This document shows positions 18,423 through 30,100 of a stretch of 64,000 nt of DNA, one piece after another. The stretch spans positions 49,751,763-49,815,762 of the forward strand of contig CM036239.1 in NCBI GenBank assembly GCA_020698575.1, in the 5' to 3' direction. Each line of letters starts with the position of its first letter. Within the stretch, counting starts at the first letter, position 1. The translations under genes were made by a program, and so were the position numbers. This DNA comes from Bostrychus sinensis (taxonomy: Eukaryota; Chordata; Actinopteri; Gobiiformes; Eleotridae). The notes below the pieces were generated by a model that did no database searches, was not told where the DNA came from, and saw only the letters and a program-made list of their open reading frames with translations.

Positions 18423-20463
18423 GACCCTACAGTCACGTGGGGGACCTCGAGAGCTTTCCGAAAATATATAATTTGTGTGTATAATGTAAACGGATATATT
18501 GTTTTTGCTAAAATTATTATTAGGCCCGAGCCCCAAGGGTGGCGCAGGGCCTATTGTGTCTGCACAGCAGTGCGCGAAGCGCACTGCCCAAAAGTGCGCG
18601 AAGCGCACAAAAACAAAGCGCGAAGCGCTTTGCCATGTACACACTCATGGTATCAAGTACTACACAAACACAAATACCTCAGGTATGGAAGCCACATACT
18701 TGTTTTCGCTCAGAATCAATGGAAGTCAGTGGGCAAAGCCCACTCATAAGTGCGCGAAGCGCACAAAAACAAAGCGCGAAGCGCTTTCCCATGTACACAC
18801 TCATGGCATCCAGTCCTACACAATCATATATACCTCTGGTATGGAAGCCACATACTTGTATTGGCTGAAAATGAATGGAAGTCAATGGGCGACGTCCACT
18901 CAAATGTCAATGACGAGCGCGTAAGCGCTCGTCATTGACATTTGACCCCACGGTCACGTGGGGGAGCTCGAGAGCTTTCCGAAAATATATAATTTGTGGG
19001 TATAATGTAAACGGATATATTGTTTTTGCTAAAATTAGGCCCGAGCCCCCAGAGATGGCGTAGGGCCTATTGTGATTGAACAGCAGTGCGCGAAGCGCAC
19101 TGCCCCAAAAGTGCGCGAAGCGCACGTAAAACAGAGCGCGAAGCGCTCATCCCTCACCAAACACTCACGTACACACTCATGGCATCGTGCACTTTCAGTG
19201 CATATAGGTATGTGGTGGGGAAAATGCATATTTATAATTGTTCAGAGCTAAAGTAGCTCAATGGGCGAAGCCCATGCATAAGTCACTGACGAGCACGATA
19301 GTGCTCGTCAGTGACCCAGGACCCCCATGAACAGGTAGCAATGCGCGCGAGCTTTCCGAAAATATATATATTGCGGTAGCCGCGAAAGCGGCTATATTGT
19401 TATTGAAAGGAATATTATTATTATTATTAGGCCCGAGCCCCAAGGGTGGCGCAGGGCCTATTGTGTCTGCACAGCAGTGCGCGAAGCGCACTGCCCAAAA
19501 GTGCGCGAAGCGCACAAAAACAAAGCGCGAAGCGCTTTGCCATGTACACACTCATGGCAACAAGTACTACACAAACACATATACCTCAGGTATGGACGCC
19601 ACATACTTGTTTTTGCTCAGAATCAATGGAAGTAAGTGGGCGAAGCCCACTCATAAGTGCGCGACGCGCACAAAAACAAAGCGCGAAGCGCTTTCCCATG
19701 TACACACTCATGGCATCCAGTCCTACACAATCATATATACCTCTGGTATGGAAGCCACATACTTGTATTGGCTGAAAATGAATGGAACTCAATGGACGAA
19801 GTCACATTCGTTGGTCAATGACGAGCGCGTAAGCGCTCGTCATTGACATTTGACCCCACGGTCACGTGGGGGACCTCGAAAGCTTTCCGAAAATATATAA
19901 TTTGTGGGTATAATGTAAAGAGATATATTGTTTTTGCTAAAATTATTATTAGGCCCGAGCCCCAAGGGTGGCGCAGGGCCTATTGTGTCTGCACAGCAGT
20001 GCGCGAAGCGCACTGCCCAAAAGTGCGCGAAGCGCACAAAAACAAAGCGCGAAGCGCTTTGCCATGTACACACTCATCGTATCAAGTACTACACAAACAC
20101 AAATACCTCAGGTATGGAAGCCACATACTTGTTTTCGCTCAGAATCAATGGAAGTCAGTGGGCGAAGCCCACTCATAAGTGCGCGAAGCGCACAAAAACA
20201 AAGCGCGAAGCGCTTTCCCATGTACACACTCCTGGCATCCAGTCCTACACAATCATATATACCTCAGGTATGGAAGCCACATACTTGTATTGGCTGAAAA
20301 TGAATGGAAGTCAATGGGCGACGTCCACTCAAATGTCAATGACGAGCGCGTAAGCGCTCGTCATTGACATTTGACCCCACGGTCACGTGGGGGAGCTTGA
20401 GAGCTTTCCGAAAATATATAATTTGTGGGTATAATGTAAACGGATATATTGTTTTTGCTAAAA

Positions 20464-23400
20464 TTATTATTATTTTTATTATTCTTTCTTTATTTTTCTT
20501 CTGCGCAAGGATCGCTAATTTGACCCCCTGAACATTTATGAAAACTCACCAAATTTTGCCCAAAATTCACACGTGCGTGAAAATTTTTTTTAATATAGGT
20601 GCCATACAGAACATCACAAAAGTGGCGCGACAGCGCCCCCTGGAAAAATGAAAATACATTGCGCCAATGGGAGTCGGCCAAGCGTAAAGTTTGTCGTAGA
20701 CCCACCAAATTTGGGACACACATTGCTGAGGTGGAGCCAAAAAAAAAATATTATTATGGCCACGCCCCCTGACTAACCAGAAGTCGGTAATCTTGGATTG
20801 AAATCTGCGAAGTGCTGAGTCAGCAATTTTGCACGCGTCGTACTTTTTCTATCTCCTCCTTGGGCATTTAACCTAATTAGCTCAAAATGGCTCTATATCA
20901 TCTACAGAAGTGGGGCATTAAAAGTTATCCAAATTCTTCGCAAAAGTTTTACGGTTTTTGTGCGGCGCAGTGCCAAAGTTTACGAAAAAAATTTCAATTT
21001 CGCCATACTTGCAATTTGCTACAATTTGTACATATTAACTCCAATTTGGCTCAAATTTTAAACACTCATAAACCCTCCAAGCCTAAACCCATTAAATAAG
21101 AAAGAATGAAATTTGGCACGATAGCGCCCCCTACAGAATGAGACTAATATTTATATGGTCAGTAAAAAATTTAGTTTTTCCAAATTTTACGAAACTTGGC
21201 AGAAAAATACTTTATGTGACGCCGATCACAAAAGCCAATGAGACCCATGTCATATTTTATACTGTGTTGTCATGGCGATGACTGAAACCTGCCATTTTAT
21301 TCCAATGGGATTACAGCAAAAATTTCTATGGACAGAAAAAATTATACTTGAACGAAAATTTGTCAAATTTGGCACAAGTATTCTTTATGTCATCCTGATC
21401 AAAAATTCCAATGGTACCCAAGTCGTATTTCATTCGGTGTTGCCATGGCGATGGTCGAATTCTGCCATTTTATTCCAATGGGAATTCCATTCAATGCAGT
21501 TCTATGGAGTATTAAGACGCTTTTTGCCGTTTTTTTTATCAAAAGGTACCAACAAAAAATTTGGCAAAATGGTTTCTCCTCTGCTCCAGCTCCGGTTGCA
21601 GCCGGCGAGGGCCTACCAATGCCGCTTGCGGCTTTAATTATTTTTATTTTTATTATTATTATTATTATTATTCTTTATTTTTCTTCTGCGCAAGGATCGC
21701 TAATTTGACCCCCTGAACATTTATGAAAACTCACCAAATTTTGCCCAAAATTCACGCGTGCGTGAAAATTTTTTTTAATATAGGTGCCATACAGAACCTT
21801 ACAAAAGTGGCGAGACAGCGCCCCCTGGAAAAATGAAAATACATTGCGCCAATGGGAGTCAGCCAAGCGTAAAGTTTGTCGTAGACCCACCAAATTCGGT
21901 ATACACATTGCTGAGGTGGAGCCAAACAAAAAATATTATTATGGCCACGCCCCCTGACAAACCGGAAGTCGGCAATTTACGATTGAAATCTGCGAAGTGC
22001 TGAGTCAGCAATTTTGCACGCGTCGTACTTTTTCTATCTCCTCCTTGGATGTTTCACGAAATGACCTCAAAATCGCTCTATATCATCTACAGAAGTGGGG
22101 CATTAAAAGTTATCCAAATTCTTCGCAAAAGTTTTACGGTTTTTGTGCGGCGCAGCCGCAAAATTTACAATTTTTTTTTCGATTTCTCCGTACCTGCAAT
22201 TTGCTACAATTCGCACATATTAACTCCGATTTGGCTCAAATTTTAAACACTCATAAACCCTCCAAGCCTAAACCCATTAAATAAGAAAGAATGAAATTTG
22301 CCACAATAGCGCCCCCTACAGAATGAGACAAATATTTATATGGTCAGTAAAAAATTTAGTTTTTCCAAATTTGACGAAACTTGGCAGAAAAATACTTTAT
22401 GTGACGCTGATCACAAAAGCCAATGAGACCCATGTCATATTTTATACTGTGTTGTCATGGCGATGACTGAAACCTGCCATTTTATTCCAATGGGATTACA
22501 GCAAAAATTTCTATGGACAGAAAAAATTATACTTGAACGAAAATTTGTCAAATTTGGCACAAAAATTCTTGATGTCATCCTGATCAAAAATTCCAATGGT
22601 ACCCAAGTCGTATTTCATTCGGTGTTGCCATGGCGATGGTCGAATTCTCCCATTTTATTCCAATGGGAATTACATTCAATGCAGTTCTGTGGAGTATTAG
22701 GACACTTTTTGCCGTTTTTTTATCAAAAGGTACCAACAAAAAATTTGGCAAAATGGTTTCTCCTCTGCCCCAGCTCCGGTTGCGGCCGGCGAGGGCCTAC
22801 CAATGCCGCTTGCGGCTTTAATTATTATTCTTTTTCTCGTTTGTATGCGGTATCGCAAATTTCACCCAGTGAACATTTACGAACTTGCCCAAAAATTTGC
22901 CCAAAATTCAGGTTGGTGGCAAGCTAATTTTTAATATAGACCATATTAACAAATAATAAAATTTGGCGCGACAGCGCCACCACAAAATATTTTTAACATT
23001 GCGCCTATGGGAGTACGGTCAAAAAAAATTTCATCGTATTATCACCAAATTTGGTACAGAGATGCATTATGACAGGACAAGTAAAAAATATTATTATGGC
23101 AATGCCGCACGACAAACAGGAAGTCATCCATATTGGAATAAAAATCCCAAAGCATGACTCAGCAGTTTTTGTACACGTCGTACTTTTTCTATCTCCTCCT
23201 GGGGCGTTTATCCGAATGTGCTCAAATTTGGTGAAATTTATCTTGAGAAGTGTGGCATCAAAAGTTATCCAAATTTTTGTAGAATCTTTTACGGTTTTCA
23301 TGCGGCGAAGCCGCAAACTTTACGAAATTTTTATTGATTTTTACGTAAACATAAAATGCTACAGTTCGCGCAAGCGAACTCCAATTTTCCTCAAATTTGA

Positions 23401-23970
23401 AACACTTATTAACCTCCCAGTCTTTGATCCATTTAGAAAGAAGAAATAAAATTTGGTGAGTTAGCGCCCCCTACAGAATGAAGCAAATATTTATATGGCA
23501 CGCAAAAAAATTACTTTTTTAGAAATGTACGAAATTTGGCAGAAAATTCTGTTATGTCACCCTGATCAAAAAAGCCAATGAGACCTATGTCATTTTTTTG
23601 ATGGTGTTGCCATGGCAATGATTGAAACCCCCCATTTTATTCTAATGGGAAAACACTATAAATCTTTAATGCAACAGAAAAAATTTAGTTCATCATAAAT
23701 GTGCAAAATTTGGCACACATGTACGTCTCATCCCAGCAACAAAAAAAGTCAATGGGACCTATGTTCTAACTCTAACTGTGTTTCCGTGGCAACAACAGAA
23801 AACCTATCTTTAAATTTGAATGGGAATCCTACACAATGTAATCCTATGGACCACAAAATTATGTCACATTTGGTAAATTTCTACAGAGCCAAATGCAGCA
23901 AGTTTAGTAAATCTGGCACAGCTCCGGGTCGCGGCGGGCGAGGGCCTATGATTGCCGCTTGCGGCTATAT
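20464..23970 (+). repeat. Type B block 1: three units
   Basis: Units run about 20490-21639, 21672-22820 and 22830-23970; the third is clearly diverged. Landmarks in order are TGACCCCCTGAACATTTATG, AGCGCCCCCTGG, GGCCACGCCCCCTGAC, GTGCGGCGCAGCCGC, AGCGCCCCCTACAGAATGAG, CCAATGGGA and the tail CGGCCGGCGAGGGCCTACC..GCCGCTTGCGGC. No transposase or long frame was recognised. Confidence 0.88.
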
Positions 23971-23987
23971 TTATTATTATTTTTATT

Positions 23988-26900
23988 AGGCCCGAGCCCC
24001 AAGGGTGGCGCAGGGCCTATTGTGTCTGCACAGCAGTGCGCGAAGCGCACTGCCCAAAAGTGCGCGAAGCGCACAAAAACAAAGCGCGAAGCGCTTTGCC
24101 ATGTACACACTCATGGCAACAAGTACTACACAAACACATATACCTCAGGTATGGACGCCACATACTTGTTTTTGCTCAGAATCAATGGAAGTAAGTGGGC
24201 GAAGCCCACTCATAAGTGCGCGAAGCGCACAAAAACAAAGCGCGAAGCGCTTTCCCATGTACACACTCATGGCATCCAGTCCTACACAATCATATATACC
24301 TCAGGTATGGAAGCCACATACTTGTATTGGCTGAAAATGAATGGAAGTCAATGGGCGATGTCCACTCAAATGTCAATGACGAGCGCGTAAGCGCTCGTCA
24401 TTGACATTTGACCCCACGGACACGTGGGGGACCTCGAGAGCTTTCCGAAAATATATAATTTGTGTGTATAATGTAAACGGATATATTGTTTTTGCTAAAA
24501 TTATTATTAGGCCCGAGCCCCAAGGGTGGCGCAGGGCCTATTGTGTCTGCACAGCAGTGCGCGAAGCGCACTGCCCAAAAGTGCGCGAAGCGCACAAAAA
24601 AAAAGCGCGAAGCGCTTTGCCATGTACACACTCATGGCATCAAGTACTACACAAACACATATACCTCAGGTATGGACGTCACATACTTGTATTTGCTCAG
24701 AATGAATGGAAGTCAGTGGGCGAAGCCCACTCATAAGTGCGCGAAGCGCACAAAAACAAAGCGCGAAGCGCTTTCCCATGTACACACTCATGGCATCCAG
24801 TCCTACACAAACACATATACCTCATGTATGGAAGCCACATACTTGTATTGGCTGAAAATGAATGGAAGTCAATGGGCGACGCCACATTCGTGGGTCAATG
24901 ACGAGCGCGTAAGCGCTCGTCATTGACATTTGACCCCACGGTCACGTGGGGGACCTCGAGAGCTTTCCGAAAATATATAATTTGTGTGTATAATGTAAAC
25001 GGATATATTGTTTTTGCTAAAATTATTATTATTTTTATTAGGCCCGAGCCCCAAGGGTGGCGCAGGGCCTATTGTGTCTGCACAGCAGTGCGCGAAGCGC
25101 ACTGCCCAAAAGTGCGCGAAGCGCACAAAAACAAAGCGCGAAGCGCTTTGCCATGTACACACTCATGGCAACAAGTACTACACAAACACATATACCTCAG
25201 GTATGGACGCCACATACTTGTTTTTGCTCAGAATCAATGGAAGTAAGTGGGCGAAGCCCACTCATAAGTGCGCGACGCGCACAAAAACAAAGCGCGAAGC
25301 GCTTTCCCATGTACACACTCATGGCATCCAGTCCTACACAATCATATATACCTCTGGTATGGAAGCCACATACTTGTATTGGCTGAAAATGAATGGAACT
25401 CAATGGACGAAGTCACATTCGTTGGTCAATGACGAGCGCGTAAGCGCTCGTCATTGACATTTGACCCCACGGTCACGTGGGGGACCTCGAAAGCTTTCCG
25501 AAAATATATAATTTGTGGGTATAATGTAAAGAGATATATTGTTTTTGCTAAAATTATTATTATTTTTATTTTTATTATTATTATTAGGCCCGAGCCCCAA
25601 GGGTGGCGCAGGGCCTATTGTGTCTGCACAGCAGTGCGCGAAGCGCACTGCCCAAAAGTGCGCGAAGCGCACAAAAACAAAGCGCGAAGCGCTTTGCCAT
25701 GTACACACTCATGGCATCAAGTACTACACAAACACATATACCTCAGGTATGGAAGCCACATACTTGTTTTTTCTCAGAATCAATGGAAGTCAGTGGGCGA
25801 AGCCCACTCATAAGTGCGCGAAGCGCACAAAAACAAAGCGCGAAGCGCTTTCCCATGTACACACTCATGGCATCCAGTCCTACACAATCATATATACCTC
25901 ATGTATGGAAGCCACATACTTGTATTGGCTGAGAATGAATGGAAGTCAATGGGCGAAGCCACATTCGTGGGTCAATGACGAGCGCGTAAGCGCTCGTCAT
26001 TGACATTTGACCCCACGGTCACGTGGGGGACCTCGAGAGCTTTCCGAAAATATATAATTTGTGTGTATAATGTAAACGGATATATTGTTTTTGCTAAAAT
26101 TATTATTATTTTTATTATTAGGCCCGAGCCCCAAGGGTGGCGCAGGGCCTATTGTGTCTGCACAGCAGTGCGCGAAGCGCACTGCCCAAAAGTGCGCGAA
26201 GCGCACAAAAACAAAGCGCGAAGCGCTTTGCCATGTACACACTCATGGCATCAAGTACTACACAAACACATATACCTCAGGTATGGAAGCCACATACTTG
26301 TTTTTTCTCAGAATCAATGGAAGTCAGTGGGCGAAGCCCACTCATAAGTGCGCGAAGCGCACAAAAACAAAGCGCGAAGCGCTTTCCCATGTACACACTC
26401 ATGGCATCCAGTCCTACACAATCATATATACCTCATGTATGGAAGCCACATACTTGTATTGGCTGAGAATGAATGGAAGTCAATGGGCGAAGCCACATTC
26501 GTGGGTCAATGACGAGCGCGTAAGCGCTCGTCATTGACATTTGACCCCACGGTCACGTGGGGGACCTCGAGAGCTTTCCGAAAATATATAATTTGTGTGT
26601 ATAATGTAAACGGATATATTGTTTTTGCTAAAATTATTATTATTTTTATTATTATTATTAGGCCCGAGCCCCAAGGGTGGCGCAGGGCCTATTGTGTCTG
26701 CACAGCAGTGCGCGAAGCGCACTGCCCAAAAGTGCGCGAAGCGCACAAAAACAAAGCGCGAAGCGCTTTGCCATGTACACACTCATCGTATCAAGTACTA
26801 CACAAACACAAATACCTCAGGTATGGAAGCCACATACTTGTTTTCGCTCAGAATCAATGGAAGTCAGTGGGCGAAGCCCACTCATAAGTGCGCGAAGCGC

Positions 26901-27170
26901 ACAAAAACAAAGCGCGAAGCGCTTTCCCATGTACACACTCCTGGCATCCAGTCCTACACAATCATATATACCTCAGGTATGGAAGCCACATACTTGTATT
27001 GGCTGAAAATGAATGGAAGTCAATGGGCGACGTCCACTCAAATGTCAATGACGAGCGCGTAAGCGCTCGTCATTGACATTTGACCCCACGGTCACGTGGG
27101 GGAGCTTGAGAGCTTTCCGAAAATATATAATTTGTGGGTATAATGTAAACGGATATATTGTTTTTGCTAA
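23988..27170 (+). repeat. Type A block 2: six units
   Basis: Units start at 23988, 24509, 25040, 25586, 26120 and 26660. The unit at 25040 shares with the one at 19429 the rare variants GCGCGACGCGC and ATTCGTTGGTC. The unit at 26660 matches the one at 19951, and 25586 matches 26120. Confidence 0.9.
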
Positions 27171-30100
27171 AATTATTATTATTTTTATTATTCTTTCTTT
27201 ATTTTTCTTCTGCGCAAGGATCGCTAATTTGACCCCCTGAACATTTATGAAAACTCACCAAATTTTGCCCAAAATTCACACGTGCGTGAAAATTTTTTTT
27301 AATATAGGTGCCATACAGAACATCACAAAAGTGGCGCGACAGCGCCCCCTGGAAAAATGAAAATACATTGCGCCAATGGGAGTCGGCCAAGCGTAAAGTT
27401 TGTCGTAGACCCACCAAATTTGGGACACACATTGCTGAGGTGGAGCCAAAAAAAAAATATTATTATGGCCACGCCCCCTGACTAACCAGAAGTCGGTAAT
27501 CTTGGATTGAAATCTGCGAAGTGCTGAGTCAGCAATTTTGCACGCGTCGTACTTTTTCTATCTCCTCCTTGGGCATTTAACCTAATTAGCTCAAAATGGC
27601 TCTATATCATCTACAGAAGTGGGGCATTAAAAGTTATCCAAATTCTTCGCAAAAGTTTTACGGTTTTTGTGCGGCGCAGTGCCAAAGTTTACGAAAAAAA
27701 TTTCAATTTCGCCATACTTGCAATTTGCTACAATTTGTACATATTAACTCCAATTTGGCTCAAATTTTAAACACTCATAAACCCTCCAAGCCTAAACCCA
27801 TTAAATAAGAAAGAATGAAATTTGGCACGATAGCGCCCCCTACAGAATGAGACTAATATTTATATGGTCAGTAAAAAATTTAGTTTTTCCAAATTTTACG
27901 AAACTTGGCAGAAAAATACTTTATGTGACGCCGATCACAAAAGCCAATGAGACCCATGTCATATTTTATACTGTGTTGTCATGGCGATGACTGAAACCTG
28001 CCATTTTATTCCAATGGGATTACAGCAAAAATTTCTATGGACAGAAAAAATTATACTTGAACGAAAATTTGTCAAATTTGGCACAAGTATTCTTTATGTC
28101 ATCCTGATCAAAAATTCCAATGGTACCCAAGTCGTATTTCATTCGGTGTTGCCATGGCGATGGTCGAATTCTGCCATTTTATTCCAATGGGAATTCCATT
28201 CAATGCAGTTCTATGGAGTATTAAGACGCTTTTTGCCGTTTTTTTTATCAAAAGGTACCAACAAAAAATTTGGCAAAATGGTTTCTCCTCTGCTCCAGCT
28301 CCGGTTGCAGCCGGCGAGGGCCTACCAATGCCGCTTGCGGCTTTAATTATTCTTTATTTCTTTCTTTCTTTATTTTTCTTCTGCGAAAGGATCGCTAATT
28401 TGACCCCCTGAACATTTGTGAAAACTCACCAAATTTTGCCCAAAATTCACGCGTGCGTGAAATTTTTTTTAAATATAGGTGCCATACAGAACATCACAAA
28501 AGTGGCGTGACAGCGCCCCCTGGAAAAATGAAAATACATTGCGCCAATGGGAGTCGGCTGAACGTAAAGTTTGTCGTAGACCCACCAGATTCAGTACACA
28601 CATTGCTGAGGTGGAGCCAAACAAAAAATATTATTATGGCCACGCCCCCTGACAAACCGGAGTTCGGCAATTTTGGATTGAAATCTGCGAAGTGCTGAAT
28701 CAGCAATTTTGCACACATTGTACTTTTTCTAACTTCTTCTTGGGCGTTTAACCAAATGACCTTAAAATCGCTGTACATAATCTACAGAAGTGGGGCATTA
28801 AAAGTTATCCAAATTCTTCGCAAAAGTTTTACGGTTTTTGTGCGGCGCAGCCGCAAAATTTACGAATTTTTTTTCAATTTCTCCGTACCTACAATTTGCT
28901 ACAATTCGCACATATTAACTCCAATTTGGCTCAAATTTTAAACACTCATAAACCCTCCAAGCCTAAACCCATTAAATAAGAAAGAATGAAATTTGGCGCA
29001 ATAGCGCCCCCTACAGAATGAGACAAATATTTATATGGTCAGTAAAAAATTTAGTTTTTCAAAAATTTATGAAACTTGGCAGAAAAATACTTTATGTGAC
29101 GCCGATCACAAAAGCCAATGAGACGCATGTCATATTTTATACTGTGTTGTCATGGCGATGACTGAAACTTGCCATTCTATTCCAATGGGACTGAAACAAA
29201 AATTTCTATGGACAGAAGAAATAATACTTCAACCAAAATTTGTCAAATTCGGCACAAATATTCTTGATGTCATCCTGATCAAAAATTCCAATGGTACCCA
29301 AGTCGTATTTCATTCGGTGTTGCCATGGCGATGGTCAAATTCTGCCATTTTAATCCAATGGGAATTCCATTCAATGCAGTTCTATGGAGTATTAGGACGC
29401 TTTTTGCCGTTTTTTTATCAAAACTCACAATCTCAAAATTTGGCAAAATGGTTTCTCCTCTGCCCCAGCTCCGGTTGCGGCCGGCGAGGGCCTACCAATG
29501 CCGCTTGCGGCTTTAATTATTATTATTCTTTATTTCTTTCTTTCTTTATTTTTCTTCTGCGAAAGGATCGCTAATTTGACCCCCTGAACATTTGTGAAAA
29601 CTCACCAAATTTTGCCCAAAATTCACGCGTGCGTGAAATTTTTTTTAAATATAGGTGCCATACAGAACATCACAAAAGTGGCGTGACAGCGCCCCCTGGA
29701 AAAATGAAAATACATTGCGCCAATGGGAGTCGGCTGAACGTAAAGTTTGTCGTAGACCCACCAGATTCAGTACACACATTGCTGAGGTGGAGCCAAACAA
29801 AAAATATTATTATGGCCACGCCCCCTGACAAACCGGAGTTCGGCAATTTTGGATTGAAATCTGCGAAGTGCTGAATCAGCAATTTTGCACACATTGTACT
29901 TTTTCTAACTTCTTCTTGGGCGTTTAACCAAATGACCTTAAAATCGCTGTACATAATCTACAGAAGTGGGGCATTAAAAGTTATCCAAATTCTTCGCAAA
30001 AGTTTTACGGTTTTTGTGCGGCGCAGCCGCAAAATTTACGAATTTTTTTTCAATTTCTCCGTACCTACAATTTGCTACAATTCGCACATATTAACTCCAA

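Larger units (their letters stand above)
17644..20463 (+). repeat. Type A block 1: six units
   Basis: Units start (AGGCCCGAGCCCC) at 17644, 18001, 18522, 19037, 19429 and 19951. Unit 1 (357 bp) has a single copy of a sub-repeat of about 160 bp that is duplicated in the others (for example 18072-18227 and 18228-18390). Unit 4 (392 bp) is the most diverged. A standard unit holds in order: stem AGGCCC/GGGCCT, six perfect stems with a GAA loop, a 19-bp stem with GTAA loop, and CCCCACG/CGTGGGG. Confidence 0.9.

Noticed and set aside
17644..27170. Repeated open frames of about 109 codons and similar across the type A units, on both strands
   Set aside because: They occur in several overlapping frames at once, follow the repeat unit exactly, have no recognisable domain or start context, and are explained by stop-poor GCGC-rich hairpins.
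17644..27170. CRISPR-like array (regular palindromic repeats)
   Set aside because: Units are 0.4-0.55 kb, the intervening sequence is itself repeated and not unique spacers, there are no cas genes, and the surroundings are vertebrate.
17644..27170. Bacterial REP/BIME contamination, suggested by GCGC hairpins
   Set aside because: The array is embedded in a fish LINE frame, linked by ATT microsatellites, and has a dispersed relative inside a piggyBac at 8148.
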